Shown in pieces: positions 13,554 through 21,737 of a DNA stretch of 26,557 bases (the stretch's first letter is position 1; each line of letters opens with the position of its first letter). This stretch comes from CAZLYX01 sp964563885. Lineage in GTDB: Bacteria > Pseudomonadota > Gammaproteobacteria > Burkholderiales > Neisseriaceae. A model generated the notes under the pieces. It saw only the letters and a program-made list of their open reading frames with translations. It searched no databases and had not been told where the DNA came from. The stretch covers positions 1 through 26,557 of the forward strand of contig CAZLYX010000027.1 in the NCBI GenBank assembly GCA_964563885.1, in the 5' to 3' direction. The position numbers and the translations under genes were made by a program.

Positions 13554-13585
13554 TGTGCCTTTGATTCAATTGGTAAACTAACATC

Positions 13586-14611
13586 ATGTACTTATCTGAT
13601 TTTGATTTTGAACTAGCCGATCATTTAATTGCTCAATATCCACCTGTAGTCCGAGGAAGTAGTAAATTATTGGTGGCTTTACCTGAGCAGCCGTTATTCG
13701 ATAGCATTTTTCCAAACTTGATTAATTGTGTTTCTGCCAACGATGTCTTGGTATTTAATAATACTAAAGTGATAAAAGCACGGCTATTCGGACAAAAACT
13801 TAGTGGCGGCAAAGTTGAGGCTTTAATTGAGCGAGTATTGGATGACAACACTGCTTTGGCACATATTCGAGCATCTAAATCGCCTAAAAAAGGCACTGAA
13901 TTGTTGTTTGAGGGTGAGATTCATGCTCGTATGATAGAACGAAAAGGCGAATTATTTTGCTTGCGGTTTTCAGGTAGCCAATCGGTATATGAAATACTGG
14001 ATCAATATGGATCCCTTCCGCTGCCACCTTATATAGAACGGACGGCGGCTGAAGAGGACGATAGCCGTTACCAAACCGTATATGCAAAACATCAAGGCGC
14101 AGTAGCTGCACCTACTGCAGGCTTGCATTTTACAGATGAATTATTACTTGAATTACGCCAAAAAGGTGTTGAGTTGGTGGAGGTGACTTTACATGTTGGT
14201 GCAGGCACGTTTCAACCGGTTCGAGTAGAAAAAATTGCTGAGCATAAAATGCACTATGAATGGTTTGATGTTTCACAAAGTACCGTGGATAAAATTCAAT
14301 CTGCGCATCAACAAGGTGCTAATGTTTGGGCTGTTGGTACAACATCTATGCGGGCTTTAGAGTCTGCAGCTGCTTCAGGCGTATTAAAAGCTGGGCAAGG
14401 AGATACAGATATATTTATTACGCCAGGTTACCAATTTAAAGTTGTTGATAGATTGATAACCAATTTCCATTTGCCTAAATCTACTTTATTGATGCTGGTG
14501 AGTGCATTTTCAGGGGTAAAGCATATTCGAAATGTTTACGCTCATGCTGTAGCAAACAATTATCGTTTTTTTAGTTACGGAGATGCGATGGTTCTGGGTC
14601 GGAATGAGTAA
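13586..14611 (+). CDS. queA: S-adenosylmethionine:tRNA ribosyltransferase-isomerase QueA
   Basis: Transfers and isomerises the ribosyl part of S-adenosylmethionine onto preQ1-modified tRNA, making epoxyqueuosine at wobble position 34. The 341-aa protein has the family start LSDFDFELADHLIAQYPP, the FNNTKVIKARLFG segment, the PLPPYIER motif, the YQTVYAKHQGAVAAPTAGLHF signature and a HVGAGTFQPV block, then TTSMRALESAA and ITNFHLPKSTLLMLVSAF. All are continuous and intact. The ribosome-binding site is weak. It belongs to the same modification pathway that supplies the queuosine used by GluQ at the left edge, although the two genes are 13 kb apart. A near-DUS at 13969-13980 lies in the gene. It converges on the polysaccharide cluster. 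Confidence 0.95.
   Translation: MYLSDFDFELADHLIAQYPPVVRGSSKLLVALPEQPLFDSIFPNLINCVSANDVLVFNNTKVIKARLFGQKLSGGKVEALIERVLDDNTALAHIRASKSPKKGTELLFEGEIHARMIERKGELFCLRFSGSQSVYEILDQYGSLPLPPYIERTAAEEDDSRYQTVYAKHQGAVAAPTAGLHFTDELLLELRQKGVELVEVTLHVGAGTFQPVRVEKIAEHKMHYEWFDVSQSTVDKIQSAHQQGANVWAVGTTSMRALESAAASGVLKAGQGDTDIFITPGYQFKVVDRLITNFHLPKSTLLMLVSAFSGVKHIRNVYAHAVANNYRFFSYGDAMVLGRNE
13969..13980 (-). repeat. DUS-like element (11/12) inside queA
   Basis: TTCAGGTAGCCA, one mismatch at the last base, read in frame as Ser-Gly-Ser-Gln. It could be a degraded copy or chance. Confidence 0.45.
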
Positions 14612-14668
14612 AAATATTTCAAGAGATATTGATGCTTAAATTCAAATTAAACCATAACAAATATCAAT

Positions 14669-14705
14669 AAAAACGCCTACTATTTAATAAATAGTAGGCG
14701 TTTTT
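14669..14705. terminator. Strong bidirectional terminator between queA and wzc (non-DUS)
   Basis: A 17-bp perfect stem (14669-14685 with 14689-14705) and a 3-base loop, AAAAACGCCTACTATTT on the left arm, with U-runs on both strands. It ends both queA and the leftward polysaccharide transcript. Unlike most terminators to its left it is not built from DUS, and it marks the edge of the DUS-poor cluster. Confidence 0.9.
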
Positions 14706-14719
14706 CAAACTTCATAAGC

Positions 14720-16867
14720 TTATTTGTTTGAGGTGTAAGCCTCATAAGCTTGATTAATTCTAGCAGAATATTGGACACCGTTTAAAACTACGCCAGCTGG
14801 TTCAATATTACTGCCTGTAAAGCTAACTATACAGTTTTCAAGTTCTTTAGGTGTAGTATTGTCGGCACGGATAACCAATAAAGTTGTGCCTGCAAATTGA
14901 CCAATAACGGTGGCATCTGAGACTGCTAACACAGGAGGTGTATCCATAATCACAAAGTCATATTGCTCACCCGCTAGCTTTAAAATATCTTTAAAGCTGT
15001 CGCCTAATAATAATTCAGAAGGATTGTTTGGTGTCTCACCACGAGCTAAGAAATCTAATCCTGAAATATTGGTCGGCTGAATTGCTGTAAATAGTTGTTT
15101 ACTATCTGCTAAAACTTCTGCTAAACCAGTGCTACCAGACATATTTAGAAGATCATGTAAGTAGCCTTTACGCATATCAGCATCAATAAGCAATACACGT
15201 TTATCAGATTGTGCCATAACCGCAGCTAAGTTAGCCGAAGTAAATGATTTACCTGCATCTGGGTTGGCGCCTGAAATCATGATAATGTTGTTTTTAGATT
15301 TCAGGGTAGAGAAGTAAATATTTGAACGCAATGCACGTATTGCCTCTACAGCCATATCGGTAGGGTTATTTTGAGCCAGCAAGTAATTCGAAGCTAATCC
15401 ACGCTTTCCTTTACCTGTTTTACTGCTGGATAAGTCACGCTTTTGTTGTGAAATAGACAATGGGATGGTAGCAAAAGTATGAATACCCATGTTGTCCAAA
15501 TCTTCTTTAGAGTTAATGGTTTCACGCATCATTGTTTTCGTCACATACCATGCAGAAGTTAATAATCCACCTGCCAATGCAGCTAATAAGACCATCAACG
15601 ATTTTCTTGGTTTAATAGGCTCTTCAGCAGTTACAGCGTAGTCAATAACACGCACATTGCCTTGAGAGCTTGCTTTTAAGATGTTAAGTTCTTGTTTTCG
15701 ACTTAATAACTGCACGTAAGTGGCTTGAGTTATGTCTACGTCACGAGTTAAACGAATAACTTCTTGTTGGGTATTTGGGAACGCTGAAATTTGTTGGTTA
15801 ACACGACTACGCGCCTTTTCCAAAACCGCTAGACGATCTAACACCGCTTTGTAAGTAGGATGCTCTTTAGTAAATAGCTCTGTTAAGCCCGCTTCTTCAG
15901 TTTTCAAGGTGGTGATCTGGGTTTCAATATCCATCAAACTGCTCAGGGAACCCTGTGCTTCTGCAGGAATATCAAGAGTACCGCTACGTACACGATATTC
16001 ATTCAACCGCTTCTCGGCAACTTGTAGCGCTTCTTTCAAGCGAGGTAATTCTTCATTAATGAAAGCGAGGCCACTAGCAGCTGACTGGATATCCCGGTTT
16101 CTATTTTGGTTAACGTAGTTGTCAAGAATACTATTTAATACCAGTTGGATTTGCTTGGGTTCGGTACCAGTATAATATAAACCTAGCATTGGGCTTGTTT
16201 GGCCTTTGCTATTAATAGCTAAATTAGAGGTTATATTTTGGATCGCGCGCAGTTGAGAATATTTGGTTACAGCAAATTTTTGACCCTCGTCAGCCAAGAT
16301 TTGGTCAACTTGGATAGTTAGACCTGATTTATCTTGTAAAGGTGTGCCCACTTTGCCTTCGATCTCATTTCCGTCTGGACCAGATAAAACATAACGGCTT
16401 TTATCAATAACCTGGAGGTTTAGTTTTTTATTTAACCAGCCTTCAGGAGTAGTAAGCATGCTAATAGTAATGGCTGGCTTTGAGTTTCGACTTAAGTTAT
16501 TCAATACGTTACCAATTATTGGGGTGTATTGAGGTTCAATTCTCAAATCTAGATTCAGATCCTCAACAGTTTTTCCGATAACCAAGCGAGAACGAATGAG
16601 ATCAATTTCTGTTTCCGTGGGAGAGGACATTGGGGCAATGATATTGTTAATCTGATTTAAGATTTGATTTTGGTTGCCAGTTTTAATTTCAACGATTGCA
16701 TCAGCACGATAGACAGGTGCACTGCTAAGGCTATATAAAGCGCCTAGTATAGCCCCGATAGTAACAGCTGAGATAATCTTGTATTTGTGGCTATCTAATG
16801 CATCAAAAATTTGACGCAAATTAATGTCATCATTGGGTTTGTTTTGGGTAGTGGGCTGTTGTGCCAT
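14720..16867 (-). CDS. wzc: Wzc-type polysaccharide co-polymerase / BY-kinase
   Basis: An inner-membrane tyrosine autokinase that sets chain length and works with Wza in export of Wzy-made polysaccharide. In the 715-aa protein the first TM is at about 31-48, followed by a long periplasmic Wzz-like domain with a coiled-coil region (about 270-400) and the Pro-rich PIKPRKS ahead of TM2 (about 424-442). The cytosolic kinase has Walker A GANPDAGKS (533-541, Lys540), Walker A' VLLIDADMRKG (558-568) and Walker B FVIMDTPP (638-645). The C-terminal tyrosine cluster is unusually small, only Tyr700, Tyr708 and Tyr711, where E. coli Wzc has more. It is the last gene of the cluster, 61 bases after wzb, whose product should remove the tail phosphates. 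Confidence 0.93.
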   Translation of the reverse strand: MAQQPTTQNKPNDDINLRQIFDALDSHKYKIISAVTIGAILGALYSLSSAPVYRADAIVEIKTGNQNQILNQINNIIAPMSSPTETEIDLIRSRLVIGKTVEDLNLDLRIEPQYTPIIGNVLNNLSRNSKPAITISMLTTPEGWLNKKLNLQVIDKSRYVLSGPDGNEIEGKVGTPLQDKSGLTIQVDQILADEGQKFAVTKYSQLRAIQNITSNLAINSKGQTSPMLGLYYTGTEPKQIQLVLNSILDNYVNQNRNRDIQSAASGLAFINEELPRLKEALQVAEKRLNEYRVRSGTLDIPAEAQGSLSSLMDIETQITTLKTEEAGLTELFTKEHPTYKAVLDRLAVLEKARSRVNQQISAFPNTQQEVIRLTRDVDITQATYVQLLSRKQELNILKASSQGNVRVIDYAVTAEEPIKPRKSLMVLLAALAGGLLTSAWYVTKTMMRETINSKEDLDNMGIHTFATIPLSISQQKRDLSSSKTGKGKRGLASNYLLAQNNPTDMAVEAIRALRSNIYFSTLKSKNNIIMISGANPDAGKSFTSANLAAVMAQSDKRVLLIDADMRKGYLHDLLNMSGSTGLAEVLADSKQLFTAIQPTNISGLDFLARGETPNNPSELLLGDSFKDILKLAGEQYDFVIMDTPPVLAVSDATVIGQFAGTTLLVIRADNTTPKELENCIVSFTGSNIEPAGVVLNGVQYSARINQAYEAYTSNK

Positions 16868-16928
16868 AATAGGTTTTCCCTAAAATTTAGTAATAGTAAT
16901 TAGTAAGTAATTAGTAGTGCGTTTAGTA

Positions 16929-17366
16929 TTATTTATGGATTAATTTTGCGGCCCAAAGACGAGCTGCTTCATTGATCTGCCTATATACTAATTCAAACAT
17001 TTCTAAGTCTTTCTTGTAAGGGTCTGGAACTTTTTGCTGTGCGCTCCATTGACCAAATAGCATTGTTTTACTTATAGCTGATGAAGAGATTTTAGCTACT
17101 GAATCAATTAGCTTAGGATCCATAACTAAAATTAAATCATATTCGTTGCATAACTCAGCAGTGAGTTGACGAGCGATATGATTTGATAAATCAATTCCTC
17201 TTTTTTCTGCCACAATCACAGTATTTGGATCGGCAGGATAGCCAACGAGCGCATTCACACCTGCGGAGGCAATTTTCTGTGTTGGCAGATAATGGCGTAG
17301 TAGGTGTTCCCCTATAGGGGAGCGGCATATGTTTCCGATACACACAACAAGGATACTATTAAACAT
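16929..17366 (-). CDS. wzb: Low-molecular-weight protein-tyrosine phosphatase Wzb
   Basis: Cytosolic phosphatase predicted to remove phosphate from the Wzc tyrosine tail, whose phosphorylation cycle is needed for polymer assembly. The 145-aa product begins with the CX5R loop VVCIGNICRSP (Cys9 nucleophile, Arg15) and has the general-acid motif DPYKK (Asp115). The sequence follows E. coli Wzb closely over its length, including ESAG/ASAG, ALVG-ADP and MLFGQW-like segments, so Wzb is a better call than a generic arsenate-reductase-like phosphatase. It starts 7 bases after wza ends and is followed by wzc, giving the standard wza-wzb-wzc order. The ribosome-binding site is weak, so coupling to wza is likely. 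Confidence 0.93.
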   Translation of the reverse strand: MFNSILVVCIGNICRSPIGEHLLRHYLPTQKIASAGVNALVGYPADPNTVIVAEKRGIDLSNHIARQLTAELCNEYDLILVMDPKLIDSVAKISSSAISKTMLFGQWSAQQKVPDPYKKDLEMFELVYRQINEAARLWAAKLIHK

Positions 17367-17373
17367 TTTTCAC

Positions 17374-18504
17374 TTAGAATGAGTTGTTGACACTGGTTGC
17401 GTTGCTAATAGAACCAGTCAATTGTTGAATTACACGGTTCCAACGAGCAACAGGAGCAGCCGTAACATAAACTACATCGTTCGCCTTCAGCTTGAATTGA
17501 TTACCTAGCGCATATGCTGTGGCATCTTTCAAATTTAGCTGATAAATATGGATGGGTTTTTCTTGATCTAATGGCATGTTGCGAATAACAAAAACGCCTG
17601 TTGCATCTGATAAAGTTTGATCCAATCCACGTGCTTCACTTAATGCTTCTGTTAGGCTATAACCTTGAGGAGTCATACGTAGTGAGGATTGCTGTCCTAC
17701 TTCACCCATTACAAACACTTTAGAGTTTTCGTTAGTGGGTATATAAACAATGTCACCATCACTTAGTAGTTGGTTTTTGGATAAGTCGCCATATTGTAAG
17801 ATATCTTGCACAGAAATGGTTTTATCAACTCCATTGTGTGTCAATTTAATGTTATTTGTATCCGCTTCATTGGTCACACCACCCGCAATGTTAATTGCGT
17901 CAAGTAAGGTCATGGGGATATTGGTTATAGGTAACTGCCCAGCTTGGCGAACTGCACCTGAAATAGCAACTTTCTGTGAGCGAAACTCAGTAATATTAAT
18001 ATCTAACTGAGGATTTTTAATATATTTCTGTAGACGACTATTGAGTTCACTTTGCACTTGAGACAATGTTTTGCCACGGACATGTACCTTGCCGATTAGA
18101 GGGTAAAAAATATTCCCTTGCTCGTCTACCCATGCTCCTGAGCTAACTTGTCGATTCTGATTGGAAGTCGTTGAGGTTGCTGGCGCATTCAAATCGGGAT
18201 GGTACCAAACAATAATATTCAGAACATCACCACTACCAAGCCGATAGTTATAATTTGATTTTAGCTGTTCAAGGCTTTGATTGTTTTGTGCAAACTTTAC
18301 TGGAGGCCTCATACTTTCAACCAGGCCAAGGGTAATAGGGTAGACATTGACTTTATTGCTTAAATCAACATCACCAGCTGTTTCATTTTCAGCATAGACA
18401 ATGTTCTTATTACTGGTTGATAGGCCAGAGCCAGGCACTACCGTACAGGCAGACATTAATGCTGATATTGACAGACTTATAATAGCAAGTTTATTGATAT
18501 TCAC
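17374..18504 (-). CDS. wza: Wza-type outer-membrane polysaccharide export lipoprotein
   Basis: Forms the octameric outer-membrane channel through which the polymer leaves the cell. The 376-aa precursor has a signal peptide and lipobox LMSAC (Cys20). The polysaccharide-export domain begins near YNYRLGSGDVLNIIVWYHP, followed by repeated SLBB-type modules (VAISGAVRQAG...; VFVMGEVGQQS...). The C-terminal amphipathic helix that spans the outer membrane in E. coli Wza is represented by APVARWNRVIQQLTGSIS near residues 350-367, with the conserved RWNRVI. The start codon is GTG (18502-18504) with AGGAAA 6-7 bases upstream. It lies 82 bases after the dehydratase gene; an internal promoter in that gap cannot be ruled out, but I see no good one. 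Confidence 0.94.
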   Translation of the reverse strand: MNINKLAIISLSISALMSACTVVPGSGLSTSNKNIVYAENETAGDVDLSNKVNVYPITLGLVESMRPPVKFAQNNQSLEQLKSNYNYRLGSGDVLNIIVWYHPDLNAPATSTTSNQNRQVSSGAWVDEQGNIFYPLIGKVHVRGKTLSQVQSELNSRLQKYIKNPQLDINITEFRSQKVAISGAVRQAGQLPITNIPMTLLDAINIAGGVTNEADTNNIKLTHNGVDKTISVQDILQYGDLSKNQLLSDGDIVYIPTNENSKVFVMGEVGQQSSLRMTPQGYSLTEALSEARGLDQTLSDATGVFVIRNMPLDQEKPIHIYQLNLKDATAYALGNQFKLKANDVVYVTAAPVARWNRVIQQLTGSISNATSVNNSF

Positions 18505-18586
18505 TTTGTTTCCTTTTTTTTCTGCCTTTATGCAGAATGTCTAAATAATGTATTAAGTAGATAGCTTAGGCTTACGTCTCAATAGT

Positions 18587-20491
18587 TTATGTTTTTCGTT
18601 TCTGTAACCATACTAAGTCACAGATATCATCTTTCGGCGCAAAACCTAATGGCATTTCTAACATCATTTCGCGAATAGTAGCCAAATCACTGTCTTTGCA
18701 AGCCTGATCTATGCGAGAGAGTAAAGTGTGTAATGTTTGCCATGGTAACATTACCTCGTTGGCTGTCATTATTCTTGGATGAGTGGTATTTTTTACTTCA
18801 TCACCGATCAATAACTCTTCATATAACTTCTCGCCTGGTCGCAATCCTGTAGTACGAATTTCAATATCACCATTGGGGTGAGATTCATCTTTAACCTCTA
18901 AACCGCTTAAACGTATCATTTGGCGAGCTAAGTCTATAATTTTAACAGAATCACCCATATCTAATACAAAAACATCGCCGCCTCTACCCATTGCACCTGC
19001 TTGGATCACTAATTGAGCAGCTTCTGGTATTGTCATGAAGTATCGAGTAATCTCAGGGTGGGTAATTGTAACAGGGCCACCTGAAGCAATTTGTTTCTCA
19101 AATACAGGAACCACTGAGCCTGAGGAACCCAAAACATTGCCAAAGCGAACCATGCAAAAGCGAGTTGTTTGATTGTTCTCGGCAGCAAGTGCTTGTAAAA
19201 CTAATTCTGCCATGCGTTTGCTGGCACCCATTGCATTGGTAGGGCGTACGGCTTTATCAGTTGAAATTAGTACAAAAGTTTCAACTTTGGCATCAATAGC
19301 TGCTAATGCACAGTGCAGTGTGCCATACAAGTTATTACGTACGCCCTCAATAGTATTGAACTCAACCATAGGTACATGCTTATAAGCTGCAGCATGGTAA
19401 ATGGTCTGAACACCAAAAGCTTGCATAATGCCAAATAAACGCTTTTGGTGTTGAACTGAGCCTAATAATGGGATCACTTCAATGTCTAATTTTGTTTCTG
19501 CTTGGAATTCTTTTAATTCTTTATCTATGTTGTACAAAGAAAACTCTGATAATTCAAATAAAATAAGTTTTGAGGGGGCACGCTGGATAATTTGGCGACA
19601 CAATTCTGAGCCAATAGAACCACCAGCACCTGTAATCATAACTACTTTGCCTTGTATATCAGCAGCCATCAATTCAGGTTTAGGGTCGACAGGATCGCGC
19701 CCTAATAAATCAATGACAGAGATTTTTTTCAATGAGCTAACACTGATTTTTCCACCCACTAAATCTCGAATTCCTGGAATAGACAAAACTTCGCAAGAGT
19801 ATTTCTCAAGTTTGTGAATAATTTCTTTACGTTGTTCATTGGTAGCACTGGGTATTGCTAATAGGACTTTTTTTACGCCATATTGTGAAATCAAATTACC
19901 AATTTCACTTGGAGGATAAACGCTAAGATTAGAAATAGAAGCATGTCTCAGAGTTATATCATCATCCACAAAAACAACTGCACTGTACTCGTTTACTTGT
20001 TTAATTGCTTCTAGTAACTGGCGCCCAGATTGGCCTGCACCATAAATAATAACGGGCTCCATCGCAGAATGTTTGTTATGGCTACCTGAAAGCAGGGATT
20101 TAATTGTTAATCTTGAGGCACTGGTTAAAACAAGTAACATTAAAAAGTAAACAACAGGCACTATCAGGCTAAAATCATTTTTAATAACAAGCATGCAGAT
20201 TAGTAACACTGCGACTGAAATAAGGCTGCCAGATAAGGTGGTTGTTAATACTTTTGATCCAATATAACGAGTTACCGCACGATACAAGCCTAATCGTATA
20301 AAACTTACTATGGTTAATATCGCTGTAATGCCAAATATTAGCCAATTACTCATGGTTTGCCATTCATCATTATATTCTGGCTTTAGGCTCAAGCTAAACC
20401 AAAAGGTGATAAAAATGATCAAACTATCATGAATTAAAAAAAGTATCTTTTTAGCGCCTCTAGGCAAAGAAAGTAAGAAATCCTGTGCCAT
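18587..20491 (-). CDS. pglD: Membrane UDP-GlcNAc 4,6-dehydratase (Neisseria PglD / Campylobacter PglF type)
   Basis: NAD-dependent dehydratase predicted to make UDP-4-keto-6-deoxy-GlcNAc, the first step toward bacillosamine-type sugars. The 634-aa protein has four N-terminal TMs (about 16-33, 49-66, 84-103, 108-126), a CoA-binding-like Rossmann domain starting at YGAGQSGRQLL (150-160), and a catalytic SDR domain with GAGGSIGS (288-295), HAAAYKHVP, STDKAVRPTNAMGASKR (Thr411-Asp412-Lys413, Met421, Lys425). Met in place of the usual SDR Tyr is typical of this subfamily. The start at 20491 is preferred because the longer frame to 20539 overlaps the upstream gene by 46 bases, while 20491 lies 3 bases past its stop. 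A near-DUS at 20079-20090 is the only one in the cluster. Confidence 0.92.
   Translation of the reverse strand: MAQDFLLSLPRGAKKILFLIHDSLIIFITFWFSLSLKPEYNDEWQTMSNWLIFGITAILTIVSFIRLGLYRAVTRYIGSKVLTTTLSGSLISVAVLLICMLVIKNDFSLIVPVVYFLMLLVLTSASRLTIKSLLSGSHNKHSAMEPVIIYGAGQSGRQLLEAIKQVNEYSAVVFVDDDITLRHASISNLSVYPPSEIGNLISQYGVKKVLLAIPSATNEQRKEIIHKLEKYSCEVLSIPGIRDLVGGKISVSSLKKISVIDLLGRDPVDPKPELMAADIQGKVVMITGAGGSIGSELCRQIIQRAPSKLILFELSEFSLYNIDKELKEFQAETKLDIEVIPLLGSVQHQKRLFGIMQAFGVQTIYHAAAYKHVPMVEFNTIEGVRNNLYGTLHCALAAIDAKVETFVLISTDKAVRPTNAMGASKRMAELVLQALAAENNQTTRFCMVRFGNVLGSSGSVVPVFEKQIASGGPVTITHPEITRYFMTIPEAAQLVIQAGAMGRGGDVFVLDMGDSVKIIDLARQMIRLSGLEVKDESHPNGDIEIRTTGLRPGEKLYEELLIGDEVKNTTHPRIMTANEVMLPWQTLHTLLSRIDQACKDSDLATIREMMLEMPLGFAPKDDICDLVWLQKRKT
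20079..20090 (+). repeat. DUS-like element (11/12), only one in the polysaccharide cluster
   Basis: TGGCTACCTGAA, one mismatch at the first base, inside the dehydratase gene. On the coding strand it falls in the Ser-Gly-Ser-His frame, between the last TM and the first Rossmann domain. Confidence 0.5.
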
Positions 20492-20493
20492 TT

Positions 20494-21669
20494 TTATATA
20501 GTCGCCTCGGTTAGTACTTGCTTGATATGTTCGCAGCAAAGCGAAATTTCTGCCTCGGTTAAGGTAGGGTGTACTAAAAACATTAAACTGGTTTCTCCAA
20601 GCTCAACAGCATTTTTTAAACGCTCTTTTGGGCGCCACGGAGTACCATCGAAAGCTTTTTCTAAATAAACTTCCGAGCAACTCCCTTGATAGCAAGGAGT
20701 GCCTAATTCGTTTAGCATTGTTATGATGCGGTCACGATCCCAACCAGTTTTAAGGTGTTCTGGTTTAACGAAGGCATAGTATTTATATTGGGCATGCTCA
20801 ATATAATCAGCTACTTCTACCGTACGAATAGATGAGAAGGTGCTAAGAGAATTCTCTAAAAGCTTTGCGTTCTGTTGGCGTTTTTCTGTCCACTCAGGCA
20901 TCCGAGTTAATTGGATTCTACCGATAACAGCTTGCATTTCCAACATGCGCCAGTTGGTACCAAAGCTTTCATGTAGCCAGCGGAAACCTGATGGATGTTG
21001 TCGATTATAAATAGCATCATAACTTTTGCCATGATCTTTGTAAGACCACATTTTTGACCACAACTCTTTATCATTAGTGGTAACCATGCCGCCTTCACCG
21101 CCAGTAGTCATAATTTTATCTTGGCAAAAAGACCATGTTCCAATATGACCAATAGAGCCAACAGGTTTACCTTTGTATTTAGCCCCATGTGCTTGGGCGC
21201 AGTCTTCGATGACATATAAATTATGTTTTTTAGCCAATGCCATAATGTCATCCATTTCAGCTGGGATACCTGCTAAGTGTACGACAATAATTGCTTTGGT
21301 TTGTTCGGTTAAAACAGTTTCAATGCTCTGAGCCGTGATGTTTTGGCTGTTTAAATCTACATCAGCAAACACTGGGTTAGCTCCAGCAGTGACAATCGAA
21401 GATGCGGACGCTAAAAAGGTGCGCGATGTCACTATAACATCATCTCCATCGCCGATATTCATTGCTTTTAAAGCAACATCTAGAGCTAAAGTGCCATTAC
21501 TTAAAGCAACAGCAAATTCCGTGTTAGAGAATTTAGCAAATTCTTTTTCGAATTGTCGACACTCATCACCAGTCCAATAGTTCACTTTATTTGAGAGAAG
21601 TACTTTTTGAATTGCATCAGCTTCTTCTTGGGTGAAGCTTGGCCACGGTGATAGTTGGGTGTTTAACAT
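20494..21669 (-). CDS. pglC: DegT/DnrJ/EryC1 aminotransferase (Neisseria PglC / Campylobacter PglE type)
   Basis: PLP enzyme predicted to aminate the 4-keto sugar made by the dehydratase, giving UDP-4-amino-4,6-dideoxy-GlcNAc. The 391-aa product has the fold-type I family motifs: SNGTLALDVALKA (57-69), TSRTFLASASSIV, EDCAQAHGA (155-163, Asp156 contacting the PLP nitrogen), and Lys185 in SFCQDKIMTTGGEGGM as the Schiff-base residue. The text MLNT-LSPWPSFTQEEADAI...NYWTG and the whole central part resemble Neisseria PglC as I remember it. Note the naming clash: Neisseria pglC is the aminotransferase, while Campylobacter PglC is the phosphoglycosyl transferase. AAGGA lies 6 bases before the ATG. 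The dehydratase gene begins just after its stop. Confidence 0.9.
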   Translation of the reverse strand: MLNTQLSPWPSFTQEEADAIQKVLLSNKVNYWTGDECRQFEKEFAKFSNTEFAVALSNGTLALDVALKAMNIGDGDDVIVTSRTFLASASSIVTAGANPVFADVDLNSQNITAQSIETVLTEQTKAIIVVHLAGIPAEMDDIMALAKKHNLYVIEDCAQAHGAKYKGKPVGSIGHIGTWSFCQDKIMTTGGEGGMVTTNDKELWSKMWSYKDHGKSYDAIYNRQHPSGFRWLHESFGTNWRMLEMQAVIGRIQLTRMPEWTEKRQQNAKLLENSLSTFSSIRTVEVADYIEHAQYKYYAFVKPEHLKTGWDRDRIITMLNELGTPCYQGSCSEVYLEKAFDGTPWRPKERLKNAVELGETSLMFLVHPTLTEAEISLCCEHIKQVLTEATI

Positions 21670-21737
21670 ACGGAATCCTTAGAAATATTTGTATCAATAG
21701 CGGGTATATAGTGAGTAATAGTTGTTTTATTAGTTAT

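Larger units (their letters stand above)
13196..13585. other. accB-queA divergent intergenic region (390 bases)
   Basis: No gene recognised. The accB-proximal part (13200-13330) is GC-richer than the rest and can fold: TGCT-TCG-AGCA at 13291-13301, GCCTAGGC at 13282-13289, and GGAG (13279-13282) opposite CTCC (13302-13305). It would be transcribed as a long accB leader. The queA-proximal part (13430-13510) is very AT-rich and leads into a 15-bp palindrome and a TATAAT box. No clear minus-strand promoter for accB could be fixed by eye. Confidence 0.6.

Noticed and set aside
18521..18536. Small hairpin before wza as a terminator
   Set aside because: The stem is only 5 bp, and on the minus strand it is followed by an A-run and the wza ribosome-binding site, not a U-run.
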